A DNA stretch of 64,000 nucleotides. Origin: Symsagittifera roscoffensis. Taxonomy: Eukaryota > Xenacoelomorpha > Acoela > Convolutidae. Location of the stretch: assembly GCF_963678635.1 (NCBI RefSeq), contig NC_087065.1, positions 68,140,956 through 68,204,955 of the forward strand, read 5' to 3'. Positions within the stretch are counted from its first letter, which is position 1. Each line of letters starts with the position of its first letter. Below, in pieces: positions 24,320 to 36,689 of this stretch. The notes beneath the pieces are model-generated. The model did not search any database and was not told the origin of the DNA. It worked only from the letters and a program-made list of their open reading frames with translations. A program made the position numbers and the translations under genes.

Positions 24320-24660
24320 GGGGAGCGGTGGTGAAGTGGTTACGTCTCCACCTCTAAATCGGAAGGTTGGATGTTCGAGGCCAACCATGATCCGTGCTCA
24401 TTTCGTGAGGGTGAAGCAACATTACCCAGCTCAGAAAAATAACCAAATAAAATTGCTTGTAGTTCTTAAACAGAAGCACAATAGCGGTTCGCCGTGATGA
24501 GCTGTACAGTTCTTGTGTTGGTCCTTTCCACCGTGGATAAATGGCATGAGCATATACAATAGCCAAAGTTGCCCAATTTTGGGGTAAAATTTTGGTTGAG
24601 AATTTCGTGGAAAAAATTGCACCATGTTAATTCTGTTGAAATTCTGAGCAAATTTTGTTT
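24320..24660 (+). mobile_element. tRNA-derived SINE
   Basis: Head with A-box-like GTGGTGAAGTGG (24328-24339) and B-box GTTCGAGGCC (24373-24382), spaced as in a tRNA. It is followed by a non-tRNA body that includes 'gttcttgtgttggtcctttc' and 'ccgtggataaatgg'. End uncertain. The minus-strand open frames over it are incidental. Confidence 0.6.
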
Positions 24661-25962
24661 TCTTCACTTTTTGTCTAGTCTAATCTTATCCCATGTTGAG
24701 AACAACGCAATTTAAAATCCAATTTTTTGTTCATTTTTTTCGAATAATTTAAATCAGCACTGTACTACTACTCACACAACTTGGAACTTTATGCAGCGCG
24801 TAGTTCGGAACACACAAAATGCACTTTTGCTAAATGCACTTACTTATGAATGATGAAAGCACATGGATTTATTATAAAGTCAATTTTGCTTATTTTTTTG
24901 CTACATGGCTGGTAGGAAAGACCCCACATTTCTCTGACTGTCGGACAACGGTATAAATGAAAAGTGCGACTGTGCTAGTTTTTGTGCCAACCATGCCCTA
25001 AATTCCTTCAACAGTTCTCGATGCTTGACCGGACCGCATTCGGCTCATGTTCCATGTTTGTGCGCAAATCCAACCAACTTTTTGAAACTTTGAACCGCGT
25101 ATAGCTGAAACATTAACTGAGCTCAAGATTACCATGTGCTGAGTAGCTGACTTGCTGACGTTTTCTGATTGTGCAAATTCCAAGAAACTTTATAAATAAA
25201 TAATTTAAAATACTCGTTTTCTACCTTTAGATCATACTTTTTTTTAAAGTATGCTATTTTTGGATCTACTTAACAATTATCTCTTTGAAAAAAGGGGGAA
25301 GGGCCAACTGTTAAGTATATTGAATTAGTCGAATTTTCGAACAATTAGAATGCATCAAAATTCGAATTTAAATACAAAGCTCTGTTGCTAATTTACTGCT
25401 TTTATCTATAGGGGTGGCAATTCTGTAGTAGATACCATTGGGGGGATTGTTAAGTAGATCCTTGCTCTTTATTGTTAGGTCGATACAAACAGTACAATTC
25501 CCTATTTTCTAAAACGATCAGTCAGTGATTTTAGCTGAAATTAGAGTTTCACTAAATGCCGTCTGAAAATTCCAATCGGTTTTTTCTCTTGTTAGTACAC
25601 ATCCCATTCTTTTCAGGCTTTTGGCCGAAAAAGAATCAAAAGAAAAATAATTCACTTGAAGTTGTGACGCAAATAGTCTTGGAATCAAAAAGAGCAAACC
25701 GAAGCACATGTGAAAAAAATGAAGTTGCATTGCTGTTTATCTTAATGGCCATGAGGTCACAAAGTCAATAGGTTGTAATTTGAGCAATTTGTTATTACAC
25801 GCTTAAACAACGAAGTCGAAATTGATTAGATTTTTGACGTCAGAAAGTATAATGATAAAACTTGTTTAATGAGATAAGAATCGATAGCCAAAAAAATGCT
25901 GTATTCACATAATCTTTCTGTTTTTTTTTAAGTTAAAATATTATTTAAAGATTCGGCGACAT
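24661..25962. other. AT-rich region before the large element
   Basis: No gene recognised. Short overlapping frames on both strands (25518-25771) have no domain. The target site of the large element lies at its right end (ACAT at 25959-25962). Confidence 0.4.
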
Positions 25963-26372
25963 TGGAACCTGATCCAAACTATATTTTATGATTGGATAGA
26001 TTAGATATTTTACCACTGTAAAGTATTTAATATTAACCAATCATGATCCATCTAACTGACAACTCACTTATTTGTAAGTGCTGAAATTACTTGTAATTTC
26101 AGCACCAGAGAGATTTGAATTTAACTTAGAAACTAGTTGCCTCTCCAAGAGAACTTCAGCTGCCGCAATAAACCAGTATACCCTAGATCTATTGAGCCTA
26201 GCAGAGACTAGTTAAACAACCTGAGACTAGATAGTATAAGAGTAAGATTAGGATCGGTATTAGACTAAGAAGTTGCACGAATCTATCCGGCCGAAAATAA
26301 GATAGCGTGACGAGCAGACGGTGTACTCTATCCGAAATTACTCTATGAGTTAACCACTTCGGTCCTAACTCA
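25963..26372 (+). repeat. 5' LTR
   Basis: 410 bp, TG...CA, same length as the 3' LTR. Contains a 13-bp perfect stem (26078-26105, GTGCTGAAATTAC / GTAATTTCAGCAC). AATAAA occurs near 26165, where the 3' LTR has AATACA. Confidence 0.92.
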
Positions 26373-26374
26373 TC

Positions 26375-26397
26375 TGGTGCGACCATAAGTCTCGAAC
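26375..26397 (+). promoter_or_regulatory. Primer binding site
   Basis: Two bases after the LTR, TGGTGCGACC begins a stretch whose complement ends in CCA, as for a tRNA 3' end. The complement also carries GTTCGAGAC about 23 nt from that end, close to where a T-loop would sit. The priming tRNA was not identified. Confidence 0.65.
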
Positions 26398-26997
26398 AAG
26401 ACCTTAAAGGCTTAGAATTAACCAAAAATAGATTAGAATTTAGACAAAACATTTTCAAAATGTTATACGACGATAATTTATTCGAAATGTCTCTACGACT
26501 CAATAGATCAGAGCCAATATTCCGAACGAAAATAGAACTACCCGGAATTGGAAGAAGACCTCGAACCAGAGACGACATACGACAAAGTAGAAACTTACCA
26601 AATAGTTATATGATAGTACGGCAAAAGCCAACACAAACTTTTATATTTAGAATTTTATTAGCAATGAATTTAGATTTTCATTTGCAAACATAAAATCTTG
26701 AAGTCAATCTTCATGATCATTTCAGGCGCTAAACAAAATTATTAATATACAATAATGATTGATAAAAAGATCTCAGATCGTTTTCCTAAATTCTGCAGTA
26801 ATATATAAAACATGTTTGGAAAATAATTATTGAAAATCAAAACAAAAATTAGTAGCATGACAATAAATTGTTAGTAATCATAAGGTCATCTGTTGTCCCA
26901 GCTTCATCACCTAAACATAACAGCAATCATAAGCTCACTAATATCATTAAAAAACTAAATCTTTTTCTTAAATAAATTTAAACCATTTTAAATTTAA

Positions 26998-27117
26998 ATT
27001 CACTTAATTTTAAAATCAGATCATCAAGGCTTATCTTTGGATCTTAATTAATTTTCGATTTCACTAAATTTAAAACTTGATCATCAAGGCCTATCCTTGG
27101 ATCAAAAAGAACAATTT
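26998..27117 (+). repeat. Leader 60-bp tandem pair with matching hairpins
   Basis: Two 60-bp units share 'gatcatcaaggc.tatc.ttggatc'. Each can form a small hairpin, CAAGG paired with CTTTG (first, with a wobble) or CCTTG (second). Located in the untranslated leader where retroviral packaging structures usually lie; function not shown. Confidence 0.5.
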
Positions 27118-27160
27118 TGTTCTCCCCCACCCACTTAGCAAGTGTCTAACGACCTCAAAC

Positions 27161-27520
27161 GTCGATTCACTATCCAACCCTTCCAAAAAATTCAAGACTA
27201 ATAGAAATTTTTCAACATAACTAACCATTCAAATTAGGATAAACAGTGAAGAACTTCGGTTATTCATCCTTCACTTGAACCCTCCTTTTACCAGACCCAG
27301 GATAAACCTTAGACTTAGTAAATTTAAAATAGTATCTAACGAACAACTCGCGTTCTAATTATACCTGAACCTTGTGGATCGATTTACTATTCTCCAACCC
27401 TTGAACACAATCACGACCCCTAAGTAAGATGAAGTAAGTTAACACCTTAGCTTATACTAGCCACGAGAAAGTAAAAAATCATTCTTCGGAATCGATATAC
27501 TTTTCTCTCCAACCCTGAAC
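27161..27520 (+). repeat. Triplicated leader motif
   Basis: A motif of the type 'tcgattcactatccaaccct' recurs at about 27161-27183, 27377-27402 and 27490-27517, spaced ~215 and ~113 bp. Probably an old internal repeat of the leader. Confidence 0.45.
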
Positions 27521-27620
27521 AAATAGACCCAGGTTAAGCTAACCAAAAAACCGTAAGGACCAACAGTTTAAGAAAATAGAAATCATCTAACAATTTTTTG
27601 CATCCCTCATCCTAAACCTT

Positions 27621-28007
27621 ATGTCATTTAAAAATCTAGGAAATAAACAAACAATTGATTTACACAACTGTGAAATAGATAACAAAAAATACGACCTTGT
27701 AATCAAACCTCATACACAAACAATTGGATATATTAGAACAAAACGACAAACAATAAAAAGAAAAATAATAAACAAACAAAGACAAATCACACGAAAAAGA
27801 TTTTCAAAAATTAGAATCGCATTTTCAGAATCAGAAGCCAGCAATTTAGATGAACGTTATAAATTAAAAGAATCAATTGATTAAAATTGTCCCTTTCACG
27901 ATCAATTATGTTTTTCCGAAACAGAAACAACTTCAAATTCATCAAAAAGAGGAAAAAGAAGAATAAAAAAGCAATATAAACACAAATCAGTACACTTGTA
28001 TAACTAG
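27621..28007 (+). pseudogene. Small basic pre-gag ORF
   Basis: ATG at 27621; frame open to 27881, TAA at 27882-27884, then open in the same frame to TAG at 28005-28007. Lys/Arg-rich (KRKIINKQRQITRKR, then SSKRGKRRIKKQYK near the end) with a Cys pair in NCPFHDQLC after the in-frame stop. No known domain recognised. Position just upstream of gag suggests a leader-encoded accessory peptide or a former gag N-terminus; a chance frame in A-rich sequence is also possible. Confidence 0.35.
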
Positions 28008-28062
28008 AATCAACCCATTAGACACATCGATAGTTACATATTAACAGTCATTAAACAAAAAA

Positions 28063-31000
28063 ATGAGCCACACCCACACTCCAAGTGAAGATAGTCCAGA
28101 TGACGACGACGATATTTACCCCTTCCTCGTAGATGCACCCGATAATAGAGGACAACACGATCTTTGCAAAAATTTACTCCTAAATTTGTTTGAACCCGGA
28201 ATCAGCCCATGCAAAGCAGAGCTCCCAGATGTAAAAATCAAAAGACAAATTATTGATCATTATCTGAAAGATATATGTAATTTAACACAACAATACGGAA
28301 TCTACACCATAGAATTCAGTACACCAAATCCGAATCACCGCAAATATGTAATTCAAACAGACAATCTTGACATAGAATTTTCGAAAGTATTCTTAGAATA
28401 TATCAAAAGCGTACAATATCATAACTCACAAAGAGCAAACTCCATATTTACTAATGAAGTTTTTGCAATAAAATATATTATATTTCAATATTAGAAAATG
28501 AAATCCCAAATGTCTCACCGACAGAGACATCCAAACATATAAGGGTACGACATGAAATCACACTATTTTCAACCTTCCTACATATAATTAAAGAAAGTTT
28601 CACTAAAGACGAAGTTTCACAACATACAAAACATGATTTACAAAAAATTTTGGCATGGTTTACAATAGATTATTTCACACATAATATAGATTTAATTTCA
28701 CAAGCAAGAAAAAATTTCAGACCTCAAAATTCAAACGATGATTCCGCCATCACAGAACAGTCAGACTACGTTTGGGACCCCGAATGGTCTCATTATGCAT
28801 TCATAAATATCCCACAATCATACACAATGAAAACCTTAATGGAACTAGGAATCTTACACAACAAGATATTCAAACACCATCACACTTCATAAATGAAGAA
28901 ATCGTCCAAACAACAACAACTACACAACAAAGTATTTCACCGATACGTCCAAATTTAACAACACCAAGAAATACAAACACTTCACTAGCACAAGTAACCT
29001 TACAATCAACCGTTAAACCTTCGGTTGCTCCAATATATTCACAAATGGATTATCAAACATATAGACCCACGACAGTACCGTCAAAAACACGCAGAACGTT
29101 CACAAGAAACACTTTTGCGGAACACAATTATAATTACGCACATTCATCAAAAACAAACTATCCCCCACGAAAAAGTAATAATAATCAGATAAAAACTCGA
29201 TATTGGGATAACCCAATGACAACAACCAACTCAGTAAATTTTCAAACTAATTCACATCCTCCACAGGATCAAAGTGAAAATTACCCATTCTTTCAACAAA
29301 ATAAAAATAAAAAGCAAACACCTCATCATACGGATTACTTATCCTCTGATGTTGATTATTTATAACCAGATATATTTGCACCATATACTCAAGAATATCG
29401 CGGACAAGGAGTGCAAAAACCATATACATATCATAGAATTTTTTCTCCACATCCAACAGATACACAAAATCAACAACCAATACAAATGCAAAACCCAACT
29501 AATACACAATCCTTTCAACCAATTCAGCCACAAAACCCGATGATCACACACTCGTATCAACCAACTCAAATGCAAAATGAAATACCACTCCCATATTACC
29601 TTCAACAACACGAAATAACAAAAAATCAACTTTCAAATTTTTCACAAATGCCAAATGCCGCAGAATCACTACAAATTACAATGAATCCTTACCTTATGGG
29701 TGGATCAACAATAACATCAAACAAACCATTAATGGTATTCACAGGAACAGACCCTGAATATTCTGTAGAAGATTATTTAAATGCAGTAACAGCAAATTTG
29801 ATTTTAAATATAGGACCTGAACCAATTAATACACCACTACATCAAAATTGGATACATCGACGCACAGCGTTGCTTTAAACAACCTTAGATGGCGCAGCCC
29901 AAAAATGGTTTTCAGTATTACCTATAGAAATAAAATCAAATTGGAAAATATTTAAACAAGAATTTTCAAAAATGTTTCACTCCGAGAGAAATAAACAACA
30001 ACAAAGAGTTTTATGTAATGAAATTTGCAGATTACCAAATGAAACTATCAAACAATTAGCAGTACGTATCGAAACACTAGTTCGCAAAGCATATTCATTA
30101 AATACACATGACTACAAAAACACAAAAATGACAGAAATTTTAATGATGACCTTAACACCTCAATTAAGGAAAATAGCAATAAAAAAGAGAGCATTTCATC
30201 CTTCCTCAATTCGAGAGCCCGATCTAATTTTTCGAAAACTAGTAGACAAACTAGAGCAAGCGGAAATCACAATGAAACTTGAAGAAACAGAAAATCTGAA
30301 ATTACAATATGTTAATAGAATTGAAACAAATACCACAAATATAAACAACATACAGGAATCAGATACAGATCTCGTTGAAAAAATCCGTGAAATACTAAAT
30401 ATTTATGAAAAACACCCAAACTTCAAAGGCAAACCATCTTTCAAAAAATGGTGTAATTATTGCCGACGATACGGACATAGTATTTCTGAATGTAGACAAA
30501 AACAACAGGATAACCAAAACAAACCTCAAAAATATAAAGAACCAAACAAATCATTCTATCAATACATGAAGAAAGATCAAAATCTACCAAACAAAAATGT
30601 ATACAGCAACAACAGTTCAGGAAAACCACTTCCGAACAATACCAATTACACGAGAAATCAATCACCATATAACTCAAGTTATAGAGGAAGATCACCAGAA
30701 CGAAGAAATACACAAAAATCTTCACAAAATCATTACAATCGACCAAATACTCGAAATAACTACTCCAGATCAAATTCAAATACAACACAATTTGTTTCTA
30801 GATCTAATTCCCAATCAAACATAAGAAATAAATACTATCCAAACAATCAATCACGAAACTCATCATATAATAGAAATAGAAACTATTCAAATAATCGAAA
30901 TAGAAGTTATTCAAACAACCGAAATCAGAATTACCCGAACAATCGATCAAGGAATAACTCATAAAATAGATCAAACTATCACAGATCAAACGATAATTAT

Positions 31001-31380
31001 CAAAACAGATCACGAAACAATTCACAAAATTGACATTCAAGTTAGAATAATTCATATAGAAATTATTCTCAATCACCACATAGAAATAATAACCATTATA
31101 ATAATTCTAAACATCGCTACAGAAGTAGTACACCCAAAGATCAAAGACATATTAATCAAGTACAATCAAAAGAAGACACAACATTAGACCCCCCAGGCAT
31201 TGATGACACAGGAAATAACGAACTACAACTAAATCAAATAAACTGTGGATCATCAGACACAGAAAGTGATACAGAAAACACTATCTCCATAAATATGATA
31301 GCAGTCGAAAACGACTACGAACCTATTATATATGAACAACCTTTTCATCACATATATATGAAAATCAATTGGAACTCCTT
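28063..31380 (+). pseudogene. gag: gag (capsid and nucleocapsid), broken
   Basis: Starts with an acidic N-terminus at the ATG 28063 (frame stops 28494). It continues in a second frame (28494-28892) and a third (about 28850-30964), with in-frame stops at 29363, 29876 and 30962. Seen in order: an unrecognised N-terminal domain, a Gln/Thr/Asn-rich linker (28900-29640), a capsid-like helical region (about 29690-30410), a CCHC zinc knuckle CNYCRRYGHSISEC (about 30451-30492), then a long Asn/Arg/Ser-rich basic tail with NYSNNRNR-type repeats. Role in the family: forms the particle and packages RNA. Several of the stops could come from single C-to-T changes in Gln or Arg codons. Downstream it runs into protease through another frame change near 31370. 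Confidence 0.8.
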
Positions 31381-31863
31381 CACAATTATTATATTGAACC
31401 CATCCATACTACGCAAATGGCAGAAGAAACTAACGAAATCAACACTGTAAAAAAACCCAATGAAAATGACAAAACAAAATGCTTGAATACAAATCACATC
31501 TACCAAAATGTACAAAAAGAACAACCCAAAGAAAAAGATTGGACAATACCATTTCTTTTAGAAAGTCCAAGGAACAAAGAATTTCAACCACCAGATCTTG
31601 ATATTGATTTTTTAATTGATTCAGGAGCAGAATCAAACATAATTAACATTCCCACATGGAATGAAATCAAAACATTACACCCAAAATTAACGCCTCTTGC
31701 AACCTCCAGTAAACTAGCAACAGCACAAGGATCAACATTAGTAAACTATGGAAAAGTTCAATTATTTTTTCTCCCCACAAGAACAATGGAGCAAAATAAA
31801 ATTTTAAACAAGCCATTTAAACAAATATTTCATATCACTGATATTAAACACAATATCGTTTGA
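31369..31863 (+). pseudogene. pol: pol: retropepsin-like aspartic protease
   Basis: Open stretch with the protease active-site motif LIDSGAESNI about 85-95 residues in, followed by further aspartyl-protease-like sequence. It would cleave Gag-Pol in particles. It ends in a TGA (31861-31863) in mid-domain; the frame resumes after it, with further stops until the RT segment. The first part up to the motif is a polar linker. Confidence 0.75.
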
Positions 31864-32307
31864 ATACCATTCATCTCGAAATATATACCAACAATCAACA
31901 TCTTGAATAGTAAAATACTAATCAAAGATAAGTACCCAAAAACAAAAAATACAGCCCTAACATTTTTTCAAAGATTAAAGAAACAACCACCATTCTTTTC
32001 AAAAATTTTACCCAATTTATAACCAACAACGGAAACACCTGAAACCCCTATCAGGAAACATATATAATTTTCCAATAAAACAAGTTCACCATTATGATAA
32101 AAATCAAAATAAACAACAACTCTTTATGTCAGACATTGAATTCAACCCTTCCATAAGTTTTTCAAAATTACAATTTCATCCATAAAATATTTAAAAAATA
32201 CGAATTCAGACATCAGTTCGTTACATGTATACAACAATACACCGTATCAAGTAACATTACCCTTAGGATTTTTAGGATATTGCGAAACCAACGCTACAAT
32301 ATCACCA

Positions 32308-33486
32308 ATGCATGAAAAAACATACCGCGTAAATAACATACTCCAATTATTAGATATTTGTCAATCCACAAGTCTTAACGAAGAACTATCCATAAATAAT
32401 ATAATAAGTAATGAAAAAATAAAAAGAGATTATTTCACAAAAACCCCATATTTCAAACCTACATTCAACAGAAATAACTATACAGAGGATCAACAGAAAT
32501 TTCTAACAATGTTTAACTTCCAACATTCACAAATAACACAAGACGAATTTGATAAGTTAGCCGAACAGCTAAAAAAATATTCATCAGTCTATGCAACATC
32601 CAAATTTGATGTTGGCAAAATCAGTTCATCACTACATCTCCCGTTAAAACCTGATGCAGTTTTCAAAAAACAAAGAGCAAGTAAAGTACCAACTCATTTA
32701 CACGAGAAAGTGAACAGATTAATCGATATTTTAGAGCAATACAAAATTATCTCACCGGTAAACAAAGAAGAACAACCAAAAGGTAACACATTTATCAACC
32801 CTGTTATCATCTTAGCAAAAGGAGAATCATTAAAAATAGTTCTAGACGCTAGATATCTTAATTCACTAATAGACGAATCAAAATGCAATTGGCCTATTGA
32901 ACCAATACAAGTTATTTTAACAAAAATAAACGGAAAATATTTTACAACCGCAGATATGAATAGTGCATACAATCAAATGCCACTAGATGAACAATCACGA
33001 CGTTTAATACAATTTGTTTTTGGAAATCAACAATATGAATTCAACCACCTATTCTATGGAATATCCATAGGACCAGCAGCATTTTCAGCTTTTATGAGCA
33101 AAATTTTCAGACCACTGATACTCAAGAAAAACGCAATAACCTATTTAGACGATGTTTTTATGCAATCACAGACAAAAGAAGAAATGTTTACAGTTTTAGA
33201 ACACTATCACAAAATACTTCAGAACGAACATCTGAAGGCCGCCCCCGATAAGTCACACTTCTTTTTAACACGAGTTAAATTTTTAGGACATTTTATAGAA
33301 AGAAAGACAAGAACTCCAATAAAATCACGCATTGATGCTATTCAAAAACTTCAACCACAAACAAACAAAAAGAAAATCCAAGAATTCCTTGGAATGTTGA
33401 ATTTTTTAAGCAAATACGTTTATAAAATGCAATTATACTTAAGACCATTCTATAATATACTTAGACAACAAAATAATTTTGAATGA
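32308..33486 (+). pseudogene. pol: pol: reverse transcriptase
   Basis: 392 open codons covering fingers, palm and connection. Seen: the conserved start near KYSSVYATSKFDVG, VLDARYLN, FTTADMNSAYNQM with the first catalytic Asp, the GPAAFSAFM helix, the active-site YLDDVFM box, KSHFFLTRVKFLGH and FLGMLNFLSKY. These blocks are those of Ty3/gypsy RTs. It ends at a TGA (33484-33486); the following codons still read like the RT-RNase H junction, so the stop is an interruption. YLDD instead of YVDD/YIDD is a minor variant. Confidence 0.92.
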
Positions 33487-33874
33487 AACACAGAACATCA
33501 AACACGGTTTGAAGAAATTAAAAAAACTCCTAATTGAACAAATCTCGAATACAATTCCGGACCCAAATCAACCATTCTATGCAATGTGCGATGCTTCAAA
33601 TTTTGGCATCGGCGCAGCGTTATTACAATCACACAATGGTACAACTAAAATGAACCTTATCTCAGCAAATTCTCGACTACTCACTCAAGCAGAGCTAAGA
33701 TTCTCAACTCTAATGAGAGAATGTACAGCCATAATCTATACACTTACAGAATATGAATTTCTGATACTTGGGTCAAAACATCCAACAGTTCTATTCACAG
33801 ATCACAAACCAATCATTTTTCTCTTTACACAAAAATCCAACCCAAATCACCGAGTTTACAGATTTAGAAATTGA
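33479..33874 (+). pseudogene. pol: pol: RNase H
   Basis: Shows CDASNFGIGAALLQ (first catalytic Asp), an E-containing helix near RECTAIIYTLTEYE and the FTDHKPIIFLF strand with the third acidic residue, in Ty3/gypsy RNase H order. It is shifted relative to RT by an apparent single-base change in an A-run near 33520 and leaves frame again near 33855. Degrades RNA in RNA-DNA hybrids during replication. Confidence 0.87.
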
Positions 33875-35661
33875 AAACATTTTTCTCCCTCCAACAGAAA
33901 AAATTACAATTACAACCTTGAAACAATATCAAAATCTTGACCCAGTAATTAGACAACTAAAATCGTGGCACAAGTATAAAACTAAACCCTTAAAAGCAGA
34001 TACCACAATTTTAGGAAATAAAACACTCCTCCGATATTTTCGAAAATTTAGTAATACAACAATTAATGAAAACACAGACCTTCTGGAATACCAATTAAAT
34101 GAATCTACAGTTCCCTTTCTCCCTTTAAGTATGATTCTCATAGCTTTTAACATTTCACATACACAAAACATTAAGGGACACTCTGGATCAGAGAAAACAT
34201 ATTCAAATTTCATACAAAATTTCTATTTCCCAAATTCACCAATTTGGATAAAAGTACTATGCAATGATTGTATAGTATGTCAACTAAAAAACCTTATCCA
34301 AATCAAAAACAAATAGCACAAAAACAAGACTTTAAAGGACAAAATTTATACTTTAACCATCGTATTTCATTTGATACAAAAGGACCACTTTCACCATCAT
34401 CTGAAGGAAACTCCTACATTATGGTAATTGTTGACTTGCTGACGCATTTACACATTATGTAGCACTTAACCCAGTACCACATTGTATTGCTTACTACGCT
34501 TACACAACACTTTATGAACACTCGATAGCCAAGTTCGGACTACCCGAAATTTTAGTTACAGACAACGGTACAGAATTCATAAATAATGAAATCATCACAC
34601 TATGTCATTTATTTAACATCAAACACAAACCACGTACATCTCATGCACCTTGGACAAACGGCTTAGTCGAAGGTATGAACCGTTCACTACAAGCATATCT
34701 TAGATGTATCATCAATGGAAATGATACAAGATACACCGAATGGTCAGCAGATGTAAAACTATTTCCCTTAGCATATAACTCACAAATCACGACAACTCTA
34801 GGAATGTCACCATACGAAATGGTTTTTAATCAAAAGCCACGTAAACCAATTATGTTTACAGCAAACTCTCATAAAAATGCACAAAGTCATTGTCAACCGA
34901 ATAAAGACTCAATTTGTTATAACCTACCTTTACACACACATGATGAAGATCATTTTCATCACCCACAAATTCTTAAATTAGCCTCCGGTACACACACCGA
35001 ATGGATTTTAAATAGAGATAAAAAACACAAAGAAATTTACCAAAAAGTAACAAAAAAGTTGTTACAAAGGCAAAACATTAATGAACAAATAAATTCACGC
35101 TTTACACCAGCCTCCAGTTTAAAAATTGGAACGTTTGTTTTAATACCTAATTTTAACACTCAAAAAGGAATTTCTAAAAAATTACAACCCCTTCGTAAAG
35201 GACCATACCAAATAATTGCCAAACCCACTGACGTAACATATAAAATCACCGACTCAGACCAAAAAAAAATTATTCAACATCGAAACAATCTATTACCTTA
35301 TTACCCAAAAGAATACGCACTACGCGAACTAACTCAATTATATTCTTTCACAGGTTTAAAAGTTATTCAAAATAACCCACATACGGAAAATGAAACAAAA
35401 GAACAACATGACATTCACCTCGAAAACCAAAATAAAAAATCAACTACAATGAAAAACAATACAAAAAAGCTAGATCAAAATATACATCAAAAAGAAAGAA
35501 AAAATAGAAAAATGACAGAAAAAATTATACCCCAAGAACAAGTCGACAAATCAGAACATAGAGAGTCATCACGACTTAGAAATCAACCACACAAAAACTA
35601 CAAGACATTCATCCCACAATCTAAAATATTAAAGAAAGTTGAATTTCAAAAACAGCTTTAA
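33855..35661 (+). pseudogene. pol: pol: integrase with GPY-type C-terminal motif
   Basis: N-terminal HHCC zinc finger: HTQNIKGHSG followed by CNDCIVC (about 34155-34280). Core: FDTKGPLSP region with an Asp, then VTDNGTEF (second Asp, about 34555) and NGLVEGMN with the catalytic Glu (about 34670). C-terminal: LRKGPYQII (about 35190), the GPY/F motif of gypsy integrases, then a Lys-rich tail to the stop at 35661. Frame changes near 34285 (A-run) and 34435. The last 328 codons (34675-35661) are open. Catalyses insertion into chromosomal DNA. Confidence 0.9.
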
Positions 35662-36482
35662 TTTTATAATTAATAATCTTTGCACCTCTGAAATATTTTG
35701 AACTTTCATTTTTCAAAATAACATGCTGACAAACACGCAGCGATTCTAGTTCAAAATTAGCCAATAAGAATCATTCAATCCGTCACCTTCTATAACTCTA
35801 ACACAAACCAATTAGACGAAAGATATTAAACTCCAGGCATATCTATAAATATAACTTTACGACCTCCAGGTCAAAAATAAGCAAATCATTCCAACTTGAC
35901 AACTAAAATAAATATCACCATAATATCATAACCCTCCCTTATCTAATAACCCAAAGATCAACAATATTTCCCCAACTCAGACCTCAAATACCCCCCAAAC
36001 AAAAATGTTAAATTAGCATAAAGTAAAAGAACGACCATATTTAATTAGCCTAAAGTATAAAAATCTCAAAAATACCCCTGATCACTTGACAAATAAAAAT
36101 AAAGAAAAAGAAGACCTCCCGAACACCATAAAAATCGCCCCCAAATAATTTTCACAAAACCCAACCCACTTGTCAAAAAACCAATAAATAATGCGACCAC
36201 ACTTGAAAATTGCCTCAAACAACAAAAAATATTCGATCAAGAAGCCATTTCTTAAATGCTCTTCTCTCGATCAGTCAATATAAATCTCAACATTTTCGTA
36301 AACTTTTTAACAATATTTAAACTTTTATTCTTTTATTCATAATTCTTTTTGATACCTTTGAAGCTTTTGTAATAATCTCAATCATTTTTTGCAATATTTT
36401 TTTAAATTTCTATTCCATATTTGAACTATACCTCCAACTTTCAAAAGCCATTGATCATATTCACAGGTACGAATCACAAAAC
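35662..36482 (+). other. Spacer between pol and the env cassette
   Basis: A/C-rich, no open frame of note. It may carry the acceptor for a spliced env transcript, but none can be chosen by eye. The duplication unit starts at its end (36483). Confidence 0.4.
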
Positions 36483-36494
36483 TTATCTAAATGA

Positions 36495-36653
36495 TACGAA
36501 CCATTTTTAGTAGAACAGATATTTTTTTTACTATTTGTAATTTTTATAACATTTCTATCATCCCTCATCTTGACAATATGCAAATGTATTAAGAAAGCAA
36601 TCATCATATTCGCCTTAGCACCAATCCTTCTAACTCTTTTTCTAGAAGAATAA
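36495..36653 (+). CDS. Possible two-helix membrane peptide (unit 1)
   Basis: 52 open codons after a TGA, without ATG: a hydrophobic stretch (FFLLFVIFITFLSSLILTI), a CKCIKK turn and a second hydrophobic stretch (AIIIFALAPILLTLFLEE). T-rich DNA in an otherwise A/C-rich strand. It could be a spliced exon or an old fragment; chance cannot be excluded because T-rich codons are hydrophobic. The same frame is at 41964-42122. Confidence 0.25.
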   Translation, partial: YEPFLVEQIFFLLFVIFITFLSSLILTICKCIKKAIIIFALAPILLTLFLEE

Positions 36654-36689
36654 TACAATAAACATAAATTTCTTCACTAAAAGAAATAG

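Noticed and set aside
24320-24395. Possible functional tRNA gene
   Set aside because: A and B boxes are present but acceptor and anticodon stems do not pair properly; the downstream body fits a SINE.
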